Positions 41,301 to 56,300 of a stretch of 64,000 bases of DNA are shown here, piece after piece. The notes beneath the pieces were generated by a model. That model was not told where the DNA came from and searched no databases. It saw nothing but the letters and a program-made list of their open reading frames with translations. The first letter of the stretch is position 1; each line of letters begins with the position of its first letter. The stretch is from contig OZ025787.1 of NCBI GenBank assembly GCA_964019425.1, positions 682,001 through 746,000 on the forward strand, given 5' to 3'. This DNA is from Flectonema sp. DT1601 (lineage: Eukaryota > Euglenozoa > Diplonemea > Diplonemida > Diplonemidae). The position numbers and the translations under genes are program-made.

Positions 41301-44300
41301 CGTGGTCAGGGAAACGAAGTCTACGTCAGTCTCAGTGACAAACTCGTAGCAGTAGAACGACTCCGCAGCCGAACAACGGTTTGCGATGGAAGGGGAAGCA
41401 GTCTCCACAACAACACCCTTGTTCCTCAGTGTTACCGATATTGTGCGCAACGGAGCCCCTCCCTGCTCCAGCGACGCAAACTGAATGCGAATTCCCCTCG
41501 TGGAACGAAAGGAGAACGAGATGCCAACCTCCGCATCAGACGGGAGTTCCCAGCCTCTGCGAGTCACAACAGCACCGCTCGCCACATCGAACAGCGCATA
41601 GCAATCAGATACAACGCTGGATACTCCGATCGCTCCAATTGAATTTACCATGTACTTCAGATTATCAAATGTGGTGTGGTCAAAGTCTGATTCGAAAGGC
41701 AGTGTCAATCTCCCCTGCGGGATCACAATCGAGCCGTCGAACGAGTAAAACACGTCGTCGACGAAAATCGTCCCGACAGTCGGGACAGTGAGAATCAGCT
41801 TGTCGAACCCTGAACCCACCCAAGTGTGCGCGTACTTCGAATTCAAACCTGATTCGAACAGGGTGATTGTTTCCGAAAGTAGAACAGAGTCCTTCCGCAT
41901 TCCCTCAATCGCAACCACGATATCCGTGTCCGACCAGATCGTTACGCGAAAGTTTGAAACCGGCATGAAATCAAACGACATTTCCTTCCGCGTGAAAGGC
42001 TCGATCTTCCAAGACTGAGTGTTCAATCCAGTGTCACTTCCGATAACTTCCGTATGATCGCCAAGACGGTTGATGTACTGCCCGACAAAGTCTGTCGACT
42101 CGAACGTCGTGCCGTCTACCAAGTCAAAATTGAGCATCTTCACACCATCGGTCAGTTCCATGCCCCCCTCATCAAATGAGAACCAGATCGTATCGATGTG
42201 CAAATTGCCAGCTGCTTCATCGGCACCAGTGATGCGAACCTTGTCAGCTGAACCCACCACGAAGGTGGAGCAATACCAAGAACCTTCGCCAGTCACGCAA
42301 GGTACATCAAGCGTCTGCGTCACTACCTCAGTTGAGGACCGGCGATGCTCCGCCACTGTCACCGCCGTCACAGATTCCGATGCAACAGTAACGCGAAGGT
42401 GCCAAACATCCAGAGGAATGGCGCGATGCTCATCAATCGGGAGCCCGAATTCGAACTCGGCACCAGAAGCGGAGGACACTGTCCAGCTGTTGCTTCCGTC
42501 GTAACGGGTAGCTACGCCGCTGGATACGATCCTCGTCGGACCGATTGCGTGCACAAAGTGGCTCTCGCTGAACTGCGTACTCGTGAATGAACTCAATCCG
42601 TTGAAATCCAATTTATATGGATTGTCAGTGGGGTTCACAGAAGTACCGTCGAACGTGAAGACGACATCGTCAATGTAGATCTCGTCTCCGGAGGACACCG
42701 TGACAGCATCGGCACCGGTCCCAGTCAACTCGACACAGTAGACGTCAGGAGCGGTCCCAGCATTGCACGCACAACAAGCCTCGGACGCAATGAACGTGTT
42801 TCTATACGCCTCATCCACACCGGCATCACCGCAACTCTCCGCGGTCTCATAGTACACGCAATTATCCCCTTGGTTGTCGGTCCACTCCACCCCCGGTGAC
42901 AATTCCAAGTCAGAGCAGGGAACCGACGGTGGCTTGACAATGTCGCTGCCTCCGCACACAGCAGCATCATCCCCAGTCACAGCACCCGATGACACAACAG
43001 CGCCATCATTGGTGAAGGTGTACGAGGCAGAGAAGGTCGGAGAAAACGAAACAACAACGAACCTGAAGGTTGACATCGGGAAGAACATCGTGCGGAACAC
43101 GAAATCACCAGAAGCATCAACGGCAACCGACAGACTGTTGTCGAATGAGAAATCAGAATGCCTAGCCCCCCACTCATAGATGTGATTTCCGCGATATCCG
43201 GAACCGGATTCCACATCGTCAAATGTCGCAGCCAACCTCCCGAGAGGAACAACCGCCGTGCCGTCGAAAGAGTAACTGAGATCATCGACATAAAACGTAT
43301 CCCCGGAAGGGGTGATCACAATCGTATCAAACGGACTCCCGTTCACAAACGAGTCGCAGAACATCCCCTCGCCGCACGGAATGCTGGCCCGAGTGGTGAC
43401 ACTCTCAACCACGATGTCCTTCAACTTCGTCACAACCTCATAAGAGCCCTCACTGCCAGCAGAAACGTCCATCTTGAAGTCCGTCACAGCATACCCACTA
43501 AAGAATATGTGCACCCCACCGGCTCCAGGGGGAATAACGAGGGAAGGCGACGCCGCGTAGCTCGACGAGCTGATTTCTCTCGAACCCGACAGCGTCAAGT
43601 GACTACCAGCCACATGCTGAGGTACCTCCCCAACCCCGTCGCTGTAGCTGTTGAAATCCTCAGAAACCAAACCGACAGGAATCAGATCGCTTCCGTCGTA
43701 CGAAAACACGACAGAAGTCACCCAAATGTGTTCATCAGCATCGGGGATGCTGGGCGTGGTCAGGGAAACGAAGTCTACGTCAGTCTCAGTGACAAACTCG
43801 TAGCAGTAGAACGACTCCGCAGCCGAACAACGGTTTGCGATGGAAGGGGAAGCAGTCTCCACAACAACACCCTTGTTCCTCAGTGTTACCGATATTGTGC
43901 GCAACGGAGCCCCTCCCTGCTCCAGCGACGCAAACTGAATGCGAATTCCCCTCGTGGAACGAAAGGAGAACGAGATGCCAACCTCCGCATCAGACGGGAG
44001 TTCCCAGCCTCTGCGAGTCACAACAGCACCGCTCGCCACATCGAACAGCGCATAGCAATCAGATACAACGCTGGATACTCCGATCGCTCCAATTGAATTT
44101 ACCATGTACTTCAGATTATCAAATGTGGTGTGGTCAAAGTCTGATTCGAAAGGCAGTGTCAATCTCCCCTGCGGGATCACAATCGAGCCGTCGAACGAGT
44201 AAAACACGTCGTCGACGAAAATCGTCCCGACAGTCGGGACAGTGAGAATCAGCTTGTCGAACCCTGAACCCACCCAAGTGTGCGCGTACTTCGAATTCAA

Positions 44301-47300
44301 ACCTGATTCGAACAGGGTGATTGTTTCCGAAAGTAGAACAGAGTCCTTCCGCATTCCCTCAATCGCAACCACGATATCCGTGTCCGACCAGATCGTTACG
44401 CGAAAGTTTGAAACCGGCATGAAATCAAACGACATTTCCTTCCGCGTGAAAGGCTCGATCTTCCAAGACTGAGTGTTCAATCCAGTGTCACTTCCGATAA
44501 CTTCCGTATGATCGCCAAGACGGTTGATGTACTGCCCGACAAAGTCTGTCGACTCGAACGTCGTGCCGTCTACCAAGTCAAAATTGAGCATCTTCACACC
44601 ATCGGTCAGTTCCATGCCCCCCTCATCAAATGAGAACCAGATCGTATCGATGTGCAAATTGCCAGCTGCTTCATCGGCACCAGTGATGCGAACCTTGTCA
44701 GCTGAACCCACCACGAAGGTGGAGCAATACCAAGAACCTTCGCCAGTCACGCAAGGTACATCAAGCGTCTGCGTCACTACCTCAGTTGAGGACCGGCGAT
44801 GCTCCGCCACTGTCACCGCCGTCACAGATTCCGATGCAACAGTAACGCGAAGGTGCCAAACATCCAGAGGAATGGCGCGATGCTCATCAATCGGGAGCCC
44901 GAATTCGAACTCGGCACCAGAAGCGGAGGACACTGTCCAGCTGTTGCTTCCGTCGTAACGGGTAGCTACGCCGCTGGATACGATCCTCGTCGGACCGATT
45001 GCGTGCACAAAGTGGCTCTCGCTGAACTGCGTACTCGTGAATGAACTCAATCCGTTGAAATCCAATTTATATGGATTGTCAGTGGGGTTCACAGAAGTAC
45101 CGTCGAACGTGAAGACGACATCGTCAATGTAGATCTCGTCTCCGGAGGACACCGTGACAGCATCGGCACCGGTCCCAGTCAACTCGACACAGTAGACGTC
45201 AGGAGCGGTCCCAGCATTGCACGCACAACAAGCCTCGGACGCAATGAACGTGTTTCTATACGCCTCATCCACACCGGCATCACCGCAACTCTCCGCGGTC
45301 TCATAGTACACGCAATTATCCCCTTGGTTGTCGGTCCACTCCACCCCCGGTGACAATTCCAAGTCAGAGCAGGGAACCGACGGTGGCTTGACAATGTCGC
45401 TGCCTCCGCACACAGCAGCATCATCCCCAGTCACAGCACCCGATGACACAACAGCGCCATCATTGGTGAAGGTGTACGAGGCAGAGAAGGTCGGAGAAAA
45501 CGAAACAACAACGAACCTGAAGGTTGACATCGGGAAGAACATCGTGCGGAACACGAAATCACCAGAAGCATCAACGGCAACCGACAGACTGTTGTCGAAT
45601 GAGAAATCAGAATGCCTAGCCCCCCACTCATAGATGTGATTTCCGCGATATCCGGAACCGGATTCCACATCGTCAAATGTCGCAGCCAACCTCCCGAGAG
45701 GAACAACCGCCGTGCCGTCGAAAGAGTAACTGAGATCATCGACATAAAACGTATCCCCGGAAGGGGTGATCACAATCGTATCAAACGGACTCCCGTTCAC
45801 AAACGAGTCGCAGAACATCCCCTCGCCGCACGGAATGCTGGCCCGAGTGGTGACACTCTCAACCACGATGTCCTTCAACTTCGTCACAACCTCATAAGAG
45901 CCCTCACTGCCAGCAGAAACGTCCATCTTGAAGTCCGTCACAGCATACCCACTAAAGAATATGTGCACCCCACCGGCTCCAGGGGGAATAACGAGGGAAG
46001 GCGACGCCGCGTAGCTCGACGAGCTGATTTCTCTCGAACCCGACAGCGTCAAGTGACTACCAGCCACATGCTGAGGTACCTCCCCAACCCCGTCGCTGTA
46101 GCTGTTGAAATCCTCAGAAACCAAACCGACAGGAATCAGATCGCTTCCGTCGTACGAAAACACGACAGAAGTCACCCAAATGTGTTCATCAGCATCGGGG
46201 ATGCTGGGCGTGGTCAGGGAAACGAAGTCTACGTCAGTCTCAGTGACAAACTCGTAGCAGTAGAACGACTCCGCAGCCGAACAACGGTTTGCGATGGAAG
46301 GGGAAGCAGTCTCCACAACAACACCCTTGTTCCTCAGTGTTACCGATATTGTGCGCAACGGAGCCCCTCCCTGCTCCAGCGACGCAAACTGAATGCGAAT
46401 TCCCCTCGTGGAACGAAAGGAGAACGAGATGCCAACCTCCGCATCAGACGGGAGTTCCCAGCCTCTGCGAGTCACAACAGCACCGCTCGCCACATCGAAC
46501 AGCGCATAGCAATCAGATACAACGCTGGATACTCCGATCGCTCCAATTGAATTTACCATGTACTTCAGATTATCAAATGTGGTGTGGTCAAAGTCTGATT
46601 CGAAAGGCAGTGTCAATCTCCCCTGCGGGATCACAATCGAGCCGTCGAACGAGTAAAACACGTCGTCGACGAAAATCGTCCCGACAGTCGGGACAGTGAG
46701 AATCAGCTTGTCGAACCCTGAACCCACCCAAGTGTGCGCGTACTTCGAATTCAAACCTGATTCGAACAGGGTGATTGTTTCCGAAAGTAGAACAGAGTCC
46801 TTCCGCATTCCCTCAATCGCAACCACGATATCCGTGTCCGACCAGATCGTTACGCGAAAGTTTGAAACCGGCATGAAATCAAACGACATTTCCTTCCGCG
46901 TGAAAGGCTCGATCTTCCAAGACTGAGTGTTCAATCCAGTGTCACTTCCGATAACTTCCGTATGATCGCCAAGACGGTTGATGTACTGCCCGACAAAGTC
47001 TGTCGACTCGAACGTCGTGCCGTCTACCAAGTCAAAATTGAGCATCTTCACACCATCGGTCAGTTCCATGCCCCCCTCATCAAATGAGAACCAGATCGTA
47101 TCGATGTGCAAATTGCCAGCTGCTTCATCGGCACCAGTGATGCGAACCTTGTCAGCTGAACCCACCACGAAGGTGGAGCAATACCAAGAACCTTCGCCAG
47201 TCACGCAAGGTACATCAAGCGTCTGCGTCACTACCTCAGTTGAGGACCGGCGATGCTCCGCCACTGTCACCGCCGTCACAGATTCCGATGCAACAGTAAC

Positions 47301-50300
47301 GCGAAGGTGCCAAACATCCAGAGGAATGGCGCGATGCTCATCAATCGGGAGCCCGAATTCGAACTCGGCACCAGAAGCGGAGGACACTGTCCAGCTGTTG
47401 CTTCCGTCGTAACGGGTAGCTACGCCGCTGGATACGATCCTCGTCGGACCGATTGCGTGCACAAAGTGGCTCTCGCTGAACTGCGTACTCGTGAATGAAC
47501 TCAATCCGTTGAAATCCAATTTATATGGATTGTCAGTGGGGTTCACAGAAGTACCGTCGAACGTGAAGACGACATCGTCAATGTAGATCTCGTCTCCGGA
47601 GGACACCGTGACAGCATCGGCACCGGTCCCAGTCAACTCGACACAGTAGACGTCAGGAGCGGTCCCAGCATTGCACGCACAACAAGCCTCGGACGCAATG
47701 AACGTGTTTCTATACGCCTCATCCACACCGGCATCACCGCAACTCTCCGCGGTCTCATAGTACACGCAATTATCCCCTTGGTTGTCGGTCCACTCCACCC
47801 CCGGTGACAATTCCAAGTCAGAGCAGGGAACCGACGGTGGCTTGACAATGTCGCTGCCTCCGCACACAGCAGCATCATCCCCAGTCACAGCACCCGATGA
47901 CACAACAGCGCCATCATTGGTGAAGGTGTACGAGGCAGAGAAGGTCGGAGAAAACGAAACAACAACGAACCTGAAGGTTGACATCGGGAAGAACATCGTG
48001 CGGAACACGAAATCACCAGAAGCATCAACGGCAACCGACAGACTGTTGTCGAATGAGAAATCAGAATGCCTAGCCCCCCACTCATAGATGTGATTTCCGC
48101 GATATCCGGAACCGGATTCCACATCGTCAAATGTCGCAGCCAACCTCCCGAGAGGAACAACCGCCGTGCCGTCGAAAGAGTAACTGAGATCATCGACATA
48201 AAACGTATCCCCGGAAGGGGTGATCACAATCGTATCAAACGGACTCCCGTTCACAAACGAGTCGCAGAACATCCCCTCGCCGCACGGAATGCTGGCCCGA
48301 GTGGTGACACTCTCAACCACGATGTCCTTCAACTTCGTCACAACCTCATAAGAGCCCTCACTGCCAGCAGAAACGTCCATCTTGAAGTCCGTCACAGCAT
48401 ACCCACTAAAGAATATGTGCACCCCACCGGCTCCAGGGGGAATAACGAGGGAAGGCGACGCCGCGTAGCTCGACGAGCTGATTTCTCTCGAACCCGACAG
48501 CGTCAAGTGACTACCAGCCACATGCTGAGGTACCTCCCCAACCCCGTCGCTGTAGCTGTTGAAATCCTCAGAAACCAAACCGACAGGAATCAGATCGCTT
48601 CCGTCGTACGAAAACACGACAGAAGTCACCCAAATGTGTTCATCAGCATCGGGGATGCTGGGCGTGGTCAGGGAAACGAAGTCTACGTCAGTCTCAGTGA
48701 CAAACTCGTAGCAGTAGAACGACTCCGCAGCCGAACAACGGTTTGCGATGGAAGGGGAAGCAGTCTCCACAACAACACCCTTGTTCCTCAGTGTTACCGA
48801 TATTGTGCGCAACGGAGCCCCTCCCTGCTCCAGCGACGCAAACTGAATGCGAATTCCCCTCGTGGAACGAAAGGAGAACGAGATGCCAACCTCCGCATCA
48901 GACGGGAGTTCCCAGCCTCTGCGAGTCACAACAGCACCGCTCGCCACATCGAACAGCGCATAGCAATCAGATACAACGCTGGATACTCCGATCGCTCCAA
49001 TTGAATTTACCATGTACTTCAGATTATCAAATGTGGTGTGGTCAAAGTCTGATTCGAAAGGCAGTGTCAATCTCCCCTGCGGGATCACAATCGAGCCGTC
49101 GAACGAGTAAAACACGTCGTCGACGAAAATCGTCCCGACAGTCGGGACAGTGAGAATCAGCTTGTCGAACCCTGAACCCACCCAAGTGTGCGCGTACTTC
49201 GAATTCAAACCTGATTCGAACAGGGTGATTGTTTCCGAAAGTAGAACAGAGTCCTTCCGCATTCCCTCAATCGCAACCACGATATCCGTGTCCGACCAGA
49301 TCGTTACGCGAAAGTTTGAAACCGGCATGAAATCAAACGACATTTCCTTCCGCGTGAAAGGCTCGATCTTCCAAGACTGAGTGTTCAATCCAGTGTCACT
49401 TCCGATAACTTCCGTATGATCGCCAAGACGGTTGATGTACTGCCCGACAAAGTCTGTCGACTCGAACGTCGTGCCGTCTACCAAGTCAAAATTGAGCATC
49501 TTCACACCATCGGTCAGTTCCATGCCCCCCTCATCAAATGAGAACCAGATCGTATCGATGTGCAAATTGCCAGCTGCTTCATCGGCACCAGTGATGCGAA
49601 CCTTGTCAGCTGAACCCACCACGAAGGTGGAGCAATACCAAGAACCTTCGCCAGTCACGCAAGGTACATCAAGCGTCTGCGTCACTACCTCAGTTGAGGA
49701 CCGGCGATGCTCCGCCACTGTCACCGCCGTCACAGATTCCGATGCAACAGTAACGCGAAGGTGCCAAACATCCAGAGGAATGGCGCGATGCTCATCAATC
49801 GGGAGCCCGAATTCGAACTCGGCACCAGAAGCGGAGGACACTGTCCAGCTGTTGCTTCCGTCGTAACGGGTAGCTACGCCGCTGGATACGATCCTCGTCG
49901 GACCGATTGCGTGCACAAAGTGGCTCTCGCTGAACTGCGTACTCGTGAATGAACTCAATCCGTTGAAATCCAATTTATATGGATTGTCAGTGGGGTTCAC
50001 AGAAGTACCGTCGAACGTGAAGACGACATCGTCAATGTAGATCTCGTCTCCGGAGGACACCGTGACAGCATCGGCACCGGTCCCAGTCAACTCGACACAG
50101 TAGACGTCAGGAGCGGTCCCAGCATTGCACGCACAACAAGCCTCGGACGCAATGAACGTGTTTCTATACGCCTCATCCACACCGGCATCACCGCAACTCT
50201 CCGCGGTCTCATAGTACACGCAATTATCCCCTTGGTTGTCGGTCCACTCCACCCCCGGTGACAATTCCAAGTCAGAGCAGGGAACCGACGGTGGCTTGAC

Positions 50301-53300
50301 AATGTCGCTGCCTCCGCACACAGCAGCATCATCCCCAGTCACAGCACCCGATGACACAACAGCGCCATCATTGGTGAAGGTGTACGAGGCAGAGAAGGTC
50401 GGAGAAAACGAAACAACAACGAACCTGAAGGTTGACATCGGGAAGAACATCGTGCGGAACACGAAATCACCAGAAGCATCAACGGCAACCGACAGACTGT
50501 TGTCGAATGAGAAATCAGAATGCCTAGCCCCCCACTCATAGATGTGATTTCCGCGATATCCGGAACCGGATTCCACATCGTCAAATGTCGCAGCCAACCT
50601 CCCGAGAGGAACAACCGCCGTGCCGTCGAAAGAGTAACTGAGATCATCGACATAAAACGTATCCCCGGAAGGGGTGATCACAATCGTATCAAACGGACTC
50701 CCGTTCACAAACGAGTCGCAGAACATCCCCTCGCCGCACGGAATGCTGGCCCGAGTGGTGACACTCTCAACCACGATGTCCTTCAACTTCGTCACAACCT
50801 CATAAGAGCCCTCACTGCCAGCAGAAACGTCCATCTTGAAGTCCGTCACAGCATACCCACTAAAGAATATGTGCACCCCACCGGCTCCAGGGGGAATAAC
50901 GAGGGAAGGCGACGCCGCGTAGCTCGACGAGCTGATTTCTCTCGAACCCGACAGCGTCAAGTGACTACCAGCCACATGCTGAGGTACCTCCCCAACCCCG
51001 TCGCTGTAGCTGTTGAAATCCTCAGAAACCAAACCGACAGGAATCAGATCGCTTCCGTCGTACGAAAACACGACAGAAGTCACCCAAATGTGTTCATCAG
51101 CATCGGGGATGCTGGGCGTGGTCAGGGAAACGAAGTCTACGTCAGTCTCAGTGACAAACTCGTAGCAGTAGAACGACTCCGCAGCCGAACAACGGTTTGC
51201 GATGGAAGGGGAAGCAGTCTCCACAACAACACCCTTGTTCCTCAGTGTTACCGATATTGTGCGCAACGGAGCCCCTCCCTGCTCCAGCGACGCAAACTGA
51301 ATGCGAATTCCCCTCGTGGAACGAAAGGAGAACGAGATGCCAACCTCCGCATCAGACGGGAGTTCCCAGCCTCTGCGAGTCACAACAGCACCGCTCGCCA
51401 CATCGAACAGCGCATAGCAATCAGATACAACGCTGGATACTCCGATCGCTCCAATTGAATTTACCATGTACTTCAGATTATCAAATGTGGTGTGGTCAAA
51501 GTCTGATTCGAAAGGCAGTGTCAATCTCCCCTGCGGGATCACAATCGAGCCGTCGAACGAGTAAAACACGTCGTCGACGAAAATCGTCCCGACAGTCGGG
51601 ACAGTGAGAATCAGCTTGTCGAACCCTGAACCCACCCAAGTGTGCGCGTACTTCGAATTCAAACCTGATTCGAACAGGGTGATTGTTTCCGAAAGTAGAA
51701 CAGAGTCCTTCCGCATTCCCTCAATCGCAACCACGATATCCGTGTCCGACCAGATCGTTACGCGAAAGTTTGAAACCGGCATGAAATCAAACGACATTTC
51801 CTTCCGCGTGAAAGGCTCGATCTTCCAAGACTGAGTGTTCAATCCAGTGTCACTTCCGATAACTTCCGTATGATCGCCAAGACGGTTGATGTACTGCCCG
51901 ACAAAGTCTGTCGACTCGAACGTCGTGCCGTCTACCAAGTCAAAATTGAGCATCTTCACACCATCGGTCAGTTCCATGCCCCCCTCATCAAATGAGAACC
52001 AGATCGTATCGATGTGCAAATTGCCAGCTGCTTCATCGGCACCAGTGATGCGAACCTTGTCAGCTGAACCCACCACGAAGGTGGAGCAATACCAAGAACC
52101 TTCGCCAGTCACGCAAGGTACATCAAGCGTCTGCGTCACTACCTCAGTTGAGGACCGGCGATGCTCCGCCACTGTCACCGCCGTCACAGATTCCGATGCA
52201 ACAGTAACGCGAAGGTGCCAAACATCCAGAGGAATGGCGCGATGCTCATCAATCGGGAGCCCGAATTCGAACTCGGCACCAGAAGCGGAGGACACTGTCC
52301 AGCTGTTGCTTCCGTCGTAACGGGTAGCTACGCCGCTGGATACGATCCTCGTCGGACCGATTGCGTGCACAAAGTGGCTCTCGCTGAACTGCGTACTCGT
52401 GAATGAACTCAATCCGTTGAAATCCAATTTATATGGATTGTCAGTGGGGTTCACAGAAGTACCGTCGAACGTGAAGACGACATCGTCAATGTAGATCTCG
52501 TCTCCGGAGGACACCGTGACAGCATCGGCACCGGTCCCAGTCAACTCGACACAGTAGACGTCAGGAGCGGTCCCAGCATTGCACGCACAACAAGCCTCGG
52601 ACGCAATGAACGTGTTTCTATACGCCTCATCCACACCGGCATCACCGCAACTCTCCGCGGTCTCATAGTACACGCAATTATCCCCTTGGTTGTCGGTCCA
52701 CTCCACCCCCGGTGACAATTCCAAGTCAGAGCAGGGAACCGACGGTGGCTTGACAATGTCGCTGCCTCCGCACACAGCAGCATCATCCCCAGTCACAGCA
52801 CCCGATGACACAACAGCGCCATCATTGGTGAAGGTGTACGAGGCAGAGAAGGTCGGAGAAAACGAAACAACAACGAACCTGAAGGTTGACATCGGGAAGA
52901 ACATCGTGCGGAACACGAAATCACCAGAAGCATCAACGGCAACCGACAGACTGTTGTCGAATGAGAAATCAGAATGCCTAGCCCCCCACTCATAGATGTG
53001 ATTTCCGCGATATCCGGAACCGGATTCCACATCGTCAAATGTCGCAGCCAACCTCCCGAGAGGAACAACCGCCGTGCCGTCGAAAGAGTAACTGAGATCA
53101 TCGACATAAAACGTATCCCCGGAAGGGGTGATCACAATCGTATCAAACGGACTCCCGTTCACAAACGAGTCGCAGAACATCCCCTCGCCGCACGGAATGC
53201 TGGCCCGAGTGGTGACACTCTCAACCACGATGTCCTTCAACTTCGTCACAACCTCATAAGAGCCCTCACTGCCAGCAGAAACGTCCATCTTGAAGTCCGT

Positions 53301-56300
53301 CACAGCATACCCACTAAAGAATATGTGCACCCCACCGGCTCCAGGGGGAATAACGAGGGAAGGCGACGCCGCGTAGCTCGACGAGCTGATTTCTCTCGAA
53401 CCCGACAGCGTCAAGTGACTACCAGCCACATGCTGAGGTACCTCCCCAACCCCGTCGCTGTAGCTGTTGAAATCCTCAGAAACCAAACCGACAGGAATCA
53501 GATCGCTTCCGTCGTACGAAAACACGACAGAAGTCACCCAAATGTGTTCATCAGCATCGGGGATGCTGGGCGTGGTCAGGGAAACGAAGTCTACGTCAGT
53601 CTCAGTGACAAACTCGTAGCAGTAGAACGACTCCGCAGCCGAACAACGGTTTGCGATGGAAGGGGAAGCAGTCTCCACAACAACACCCTTGTTCCTCAGT
53701 GTTACCGATATTGTGCGCAACGGAGCCCCTCCCTGCTCCAGCGACGCAAACTGAATGCGAATTCCCCTCGTGGAACGAAAGGAGAACGAGATGCCAACCT
53801 CCGCATCAGACGGGAGTTCCCAGCCTCTGCGAGTCACAACAGCACCGCTCGCCACATCGAACAGCGCATAGCAATCAGATACAACGCTGGATACTCCGAT
53901 CGCTCCAATTGAATTTACCATGTACTTCAGATTATCAAATGTGGTGTGGTCAAAGTCTGATTCGAAAGGCAGTGTCAATCTCCCCTGCGGGATCACAATC
54001 GAGCCGTCGAACGAGTAAAACACGTCGTCGACGAAAATCGTCCCGACAGTCGGGACAGTGAGAATCAGCTTGTCGAACCCTGAACCCACCCAAGTGTGCG
54101 CGTACTTCGAATTCAAACCTGATTCGAACAGGGTGATTGTTTCCGAAAGTAGAACAGAGTCCTTCCGCATTCCCTCAATCGCAACCACGATATCCGTGTC
54201 CGACCAGATCGTTACGCGAAAGTTTGAAACCGGCATGAAATCAAACGACATTTCCTTCCGCGTGAAAGGCTCGATCTTCCAAGACTGAGTGTTCAATCCA
54301 GTGTCACTTCCGATAACTTCCGTATGATCGCCAAGACGGTTGATGTACTGCCCGACAAAGTCTGTCGACTCGAACGTCGTGCCGTCTACCAAGTCAAAAT
54401 TGAGCATCTTCACACCATCGGTCAGTTCCATGCCCCCCTCATCAAATGAGAACCAGATCGTATTGAGGTGCATGTTACCAGTTTCTTCGTTAGCACCAGT
54501 GATGCGAACCTTGTCAGCTGTACCCACCACGAAGGTGGAGCAATACCAAGAACCTTCGCCAGTCACGCAAGGTACATCAATTGTTGGAGTAATTACTTCA
54601 GTTGATGATTGAAGAAAAGTTCGTAGTCGAATCTGAGTTATAAATGGAACTGAAACAGTCACGCGGAAATGCTGAATTACTAAAGAAAGAGAAAAGTCAT
54701 CGATTGGAAGCCCAAATTCCAATTGAAAACCCGTCATGATTGATGACTCCCACTCATTAAAAAGATCGCCGTTGGATACGATCCTCGTCGGACCGATTGC
54801 GTGCACAAAGTGGCTCTCGCTGAACTGCGTACTCGTGAATGAACTCAATCCGTTGAAATCCAATTTATATGGATTGTCAGTGGGGTTCACAGAAGTACCG
54901 TCGAACGTGAAGACGACATCGTCAATGTAGATCTCGTCTCCGGAGGATACCGTGACAGCATCGGCACCGGTCCCAGTCAACTCGACACAGTAGACGTCAG
55001 TTGCGGTCCCAGCATTGCACGCACAACAAGCTTCATTGGCAGTATAAACATTTCTATAATATTGACCATCAGATTCACATATTCCAGGTTCACTATATGA
55101 ATTACAGTTTTCACCACGGATATCTTCCCATTGGTTTCCAGAAGCAAATTTTAAGTCTGAGCAAGTGACAGAAGGAGGCTTGATAACAGAACTACCTCCA
55201 CAAATAAAAGCATCTGCTTCAGTAACATTTCCTATTGCGATAAGAGTTCCATCGTTTTCAATCTCATAGGTGGCGACAAATGAAGCAGAAAAAGATATGA
55301 TGTAAAGTCTAAATGACATTGGCATGAACATGGTTTGAAAATAAAATGAACTTCCAGAAGTAACAACGACAGAATCAGAATTGTCCCATGAGTAGCCTGA
55401 GAGAGTAGAACCCCAATAATATATAAATTGTGGTTGGTAGGCTGAAGATGATTCAATTCTCGTAAAAGACGCAAACTGCCTCCCAACAAGAACTGCAGAT
55501 CCTCCATCAAAGGTGTAAAATATATCACCAATATGTAGATCTCCCTTATTAGAAAGAATTTCTATTTCGTCAAAAACATCGTCAGCAGATGAGACGTACG
55601 TGTCACACACAAAACCATTGCATGGAATGGCAGCAGTAAAGGTTCGTTGTTGTTTTTGTCGTTTTTTATATTTATTGAAAATTGTGTATTGACAATTATC
55701 TAAAGACGCACAGGATACCGTTAGACGAAGAGAGGTCACTAAGAAACTTCTAAATGATAAAACTGATGATTGTCCCTCAGAAATAGAAAGAGAGCTGCGA
55801 GAGTTGTAGTCTTCAGTAATATCACGAGAACCCGACACTAACACGTGAGAGTCATGAATAGCAGTGTTGGGAATTGTATTAGGTCCCAGTTCGTAGTCTT
55901 TAAAATCAATAGTGTACAACCCTAACGGGATAATATTTGAACCGTCAAAGGAGAATGATATATCAATAATCATTATTGATGAATCAGTTGTTACGATTTC
56001 AATAAAACTGACTGATGACAAGTCAGTATCAACAAACTCATTACAATAGTGAGAAGTCGAACACTCGAGTGATATTGTTATTAAAGTCTCAACAGAACTA
56101 TAACGGATTAGAACTGACGATGATTTGATTGTTGACGAGAATTGAATTCGAATTCCTGAGATGTCAAGAAATGAAAAACTAATAACATTAATCTCATCTG
56201 ACAGCAACAACCATCCCATTTCAGTTGCAGTAGCAGTCTCAACGATTCCTCCAGAGAGAGATTCAGATCCAATGACGTCAATCAAAAACGAGTTGTAAAA

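Noticed and set aside
39616-52406. Recurring 136-, 144-, 101- and 81-residue ORFs within each array unit
   Set aside because: They overlap the minus-strand frame in other frames and end abruptly where the array diverges, so they are by-products of GC-rich repeated sequence.
38250-53912. A 312-residue plus-strand ORF repeated seven times at 2,454-bp spacing
   Set aside because: It is the antisense shadow of the tandem array. It is repeated only because the underlying minus-strand coding unit is, it has no recognised domain, and its composition follows the reverse frame.
37687-54846. Mobile element or satellite as explanation of the 2.45-kb repeats
   Set aside because: The period is a multiple of three, the frame is open throughout, units encode the same domains as diverged neighbours, and no terminal repeats or transposase are present.
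37687-54846. CRISPR-like or bacterial origin of the repeats or contig
   Set aside because: There are no short direct repeats with spacers. Introns, B-box, EF-hand and LNR modules show a eukaryotic gene.
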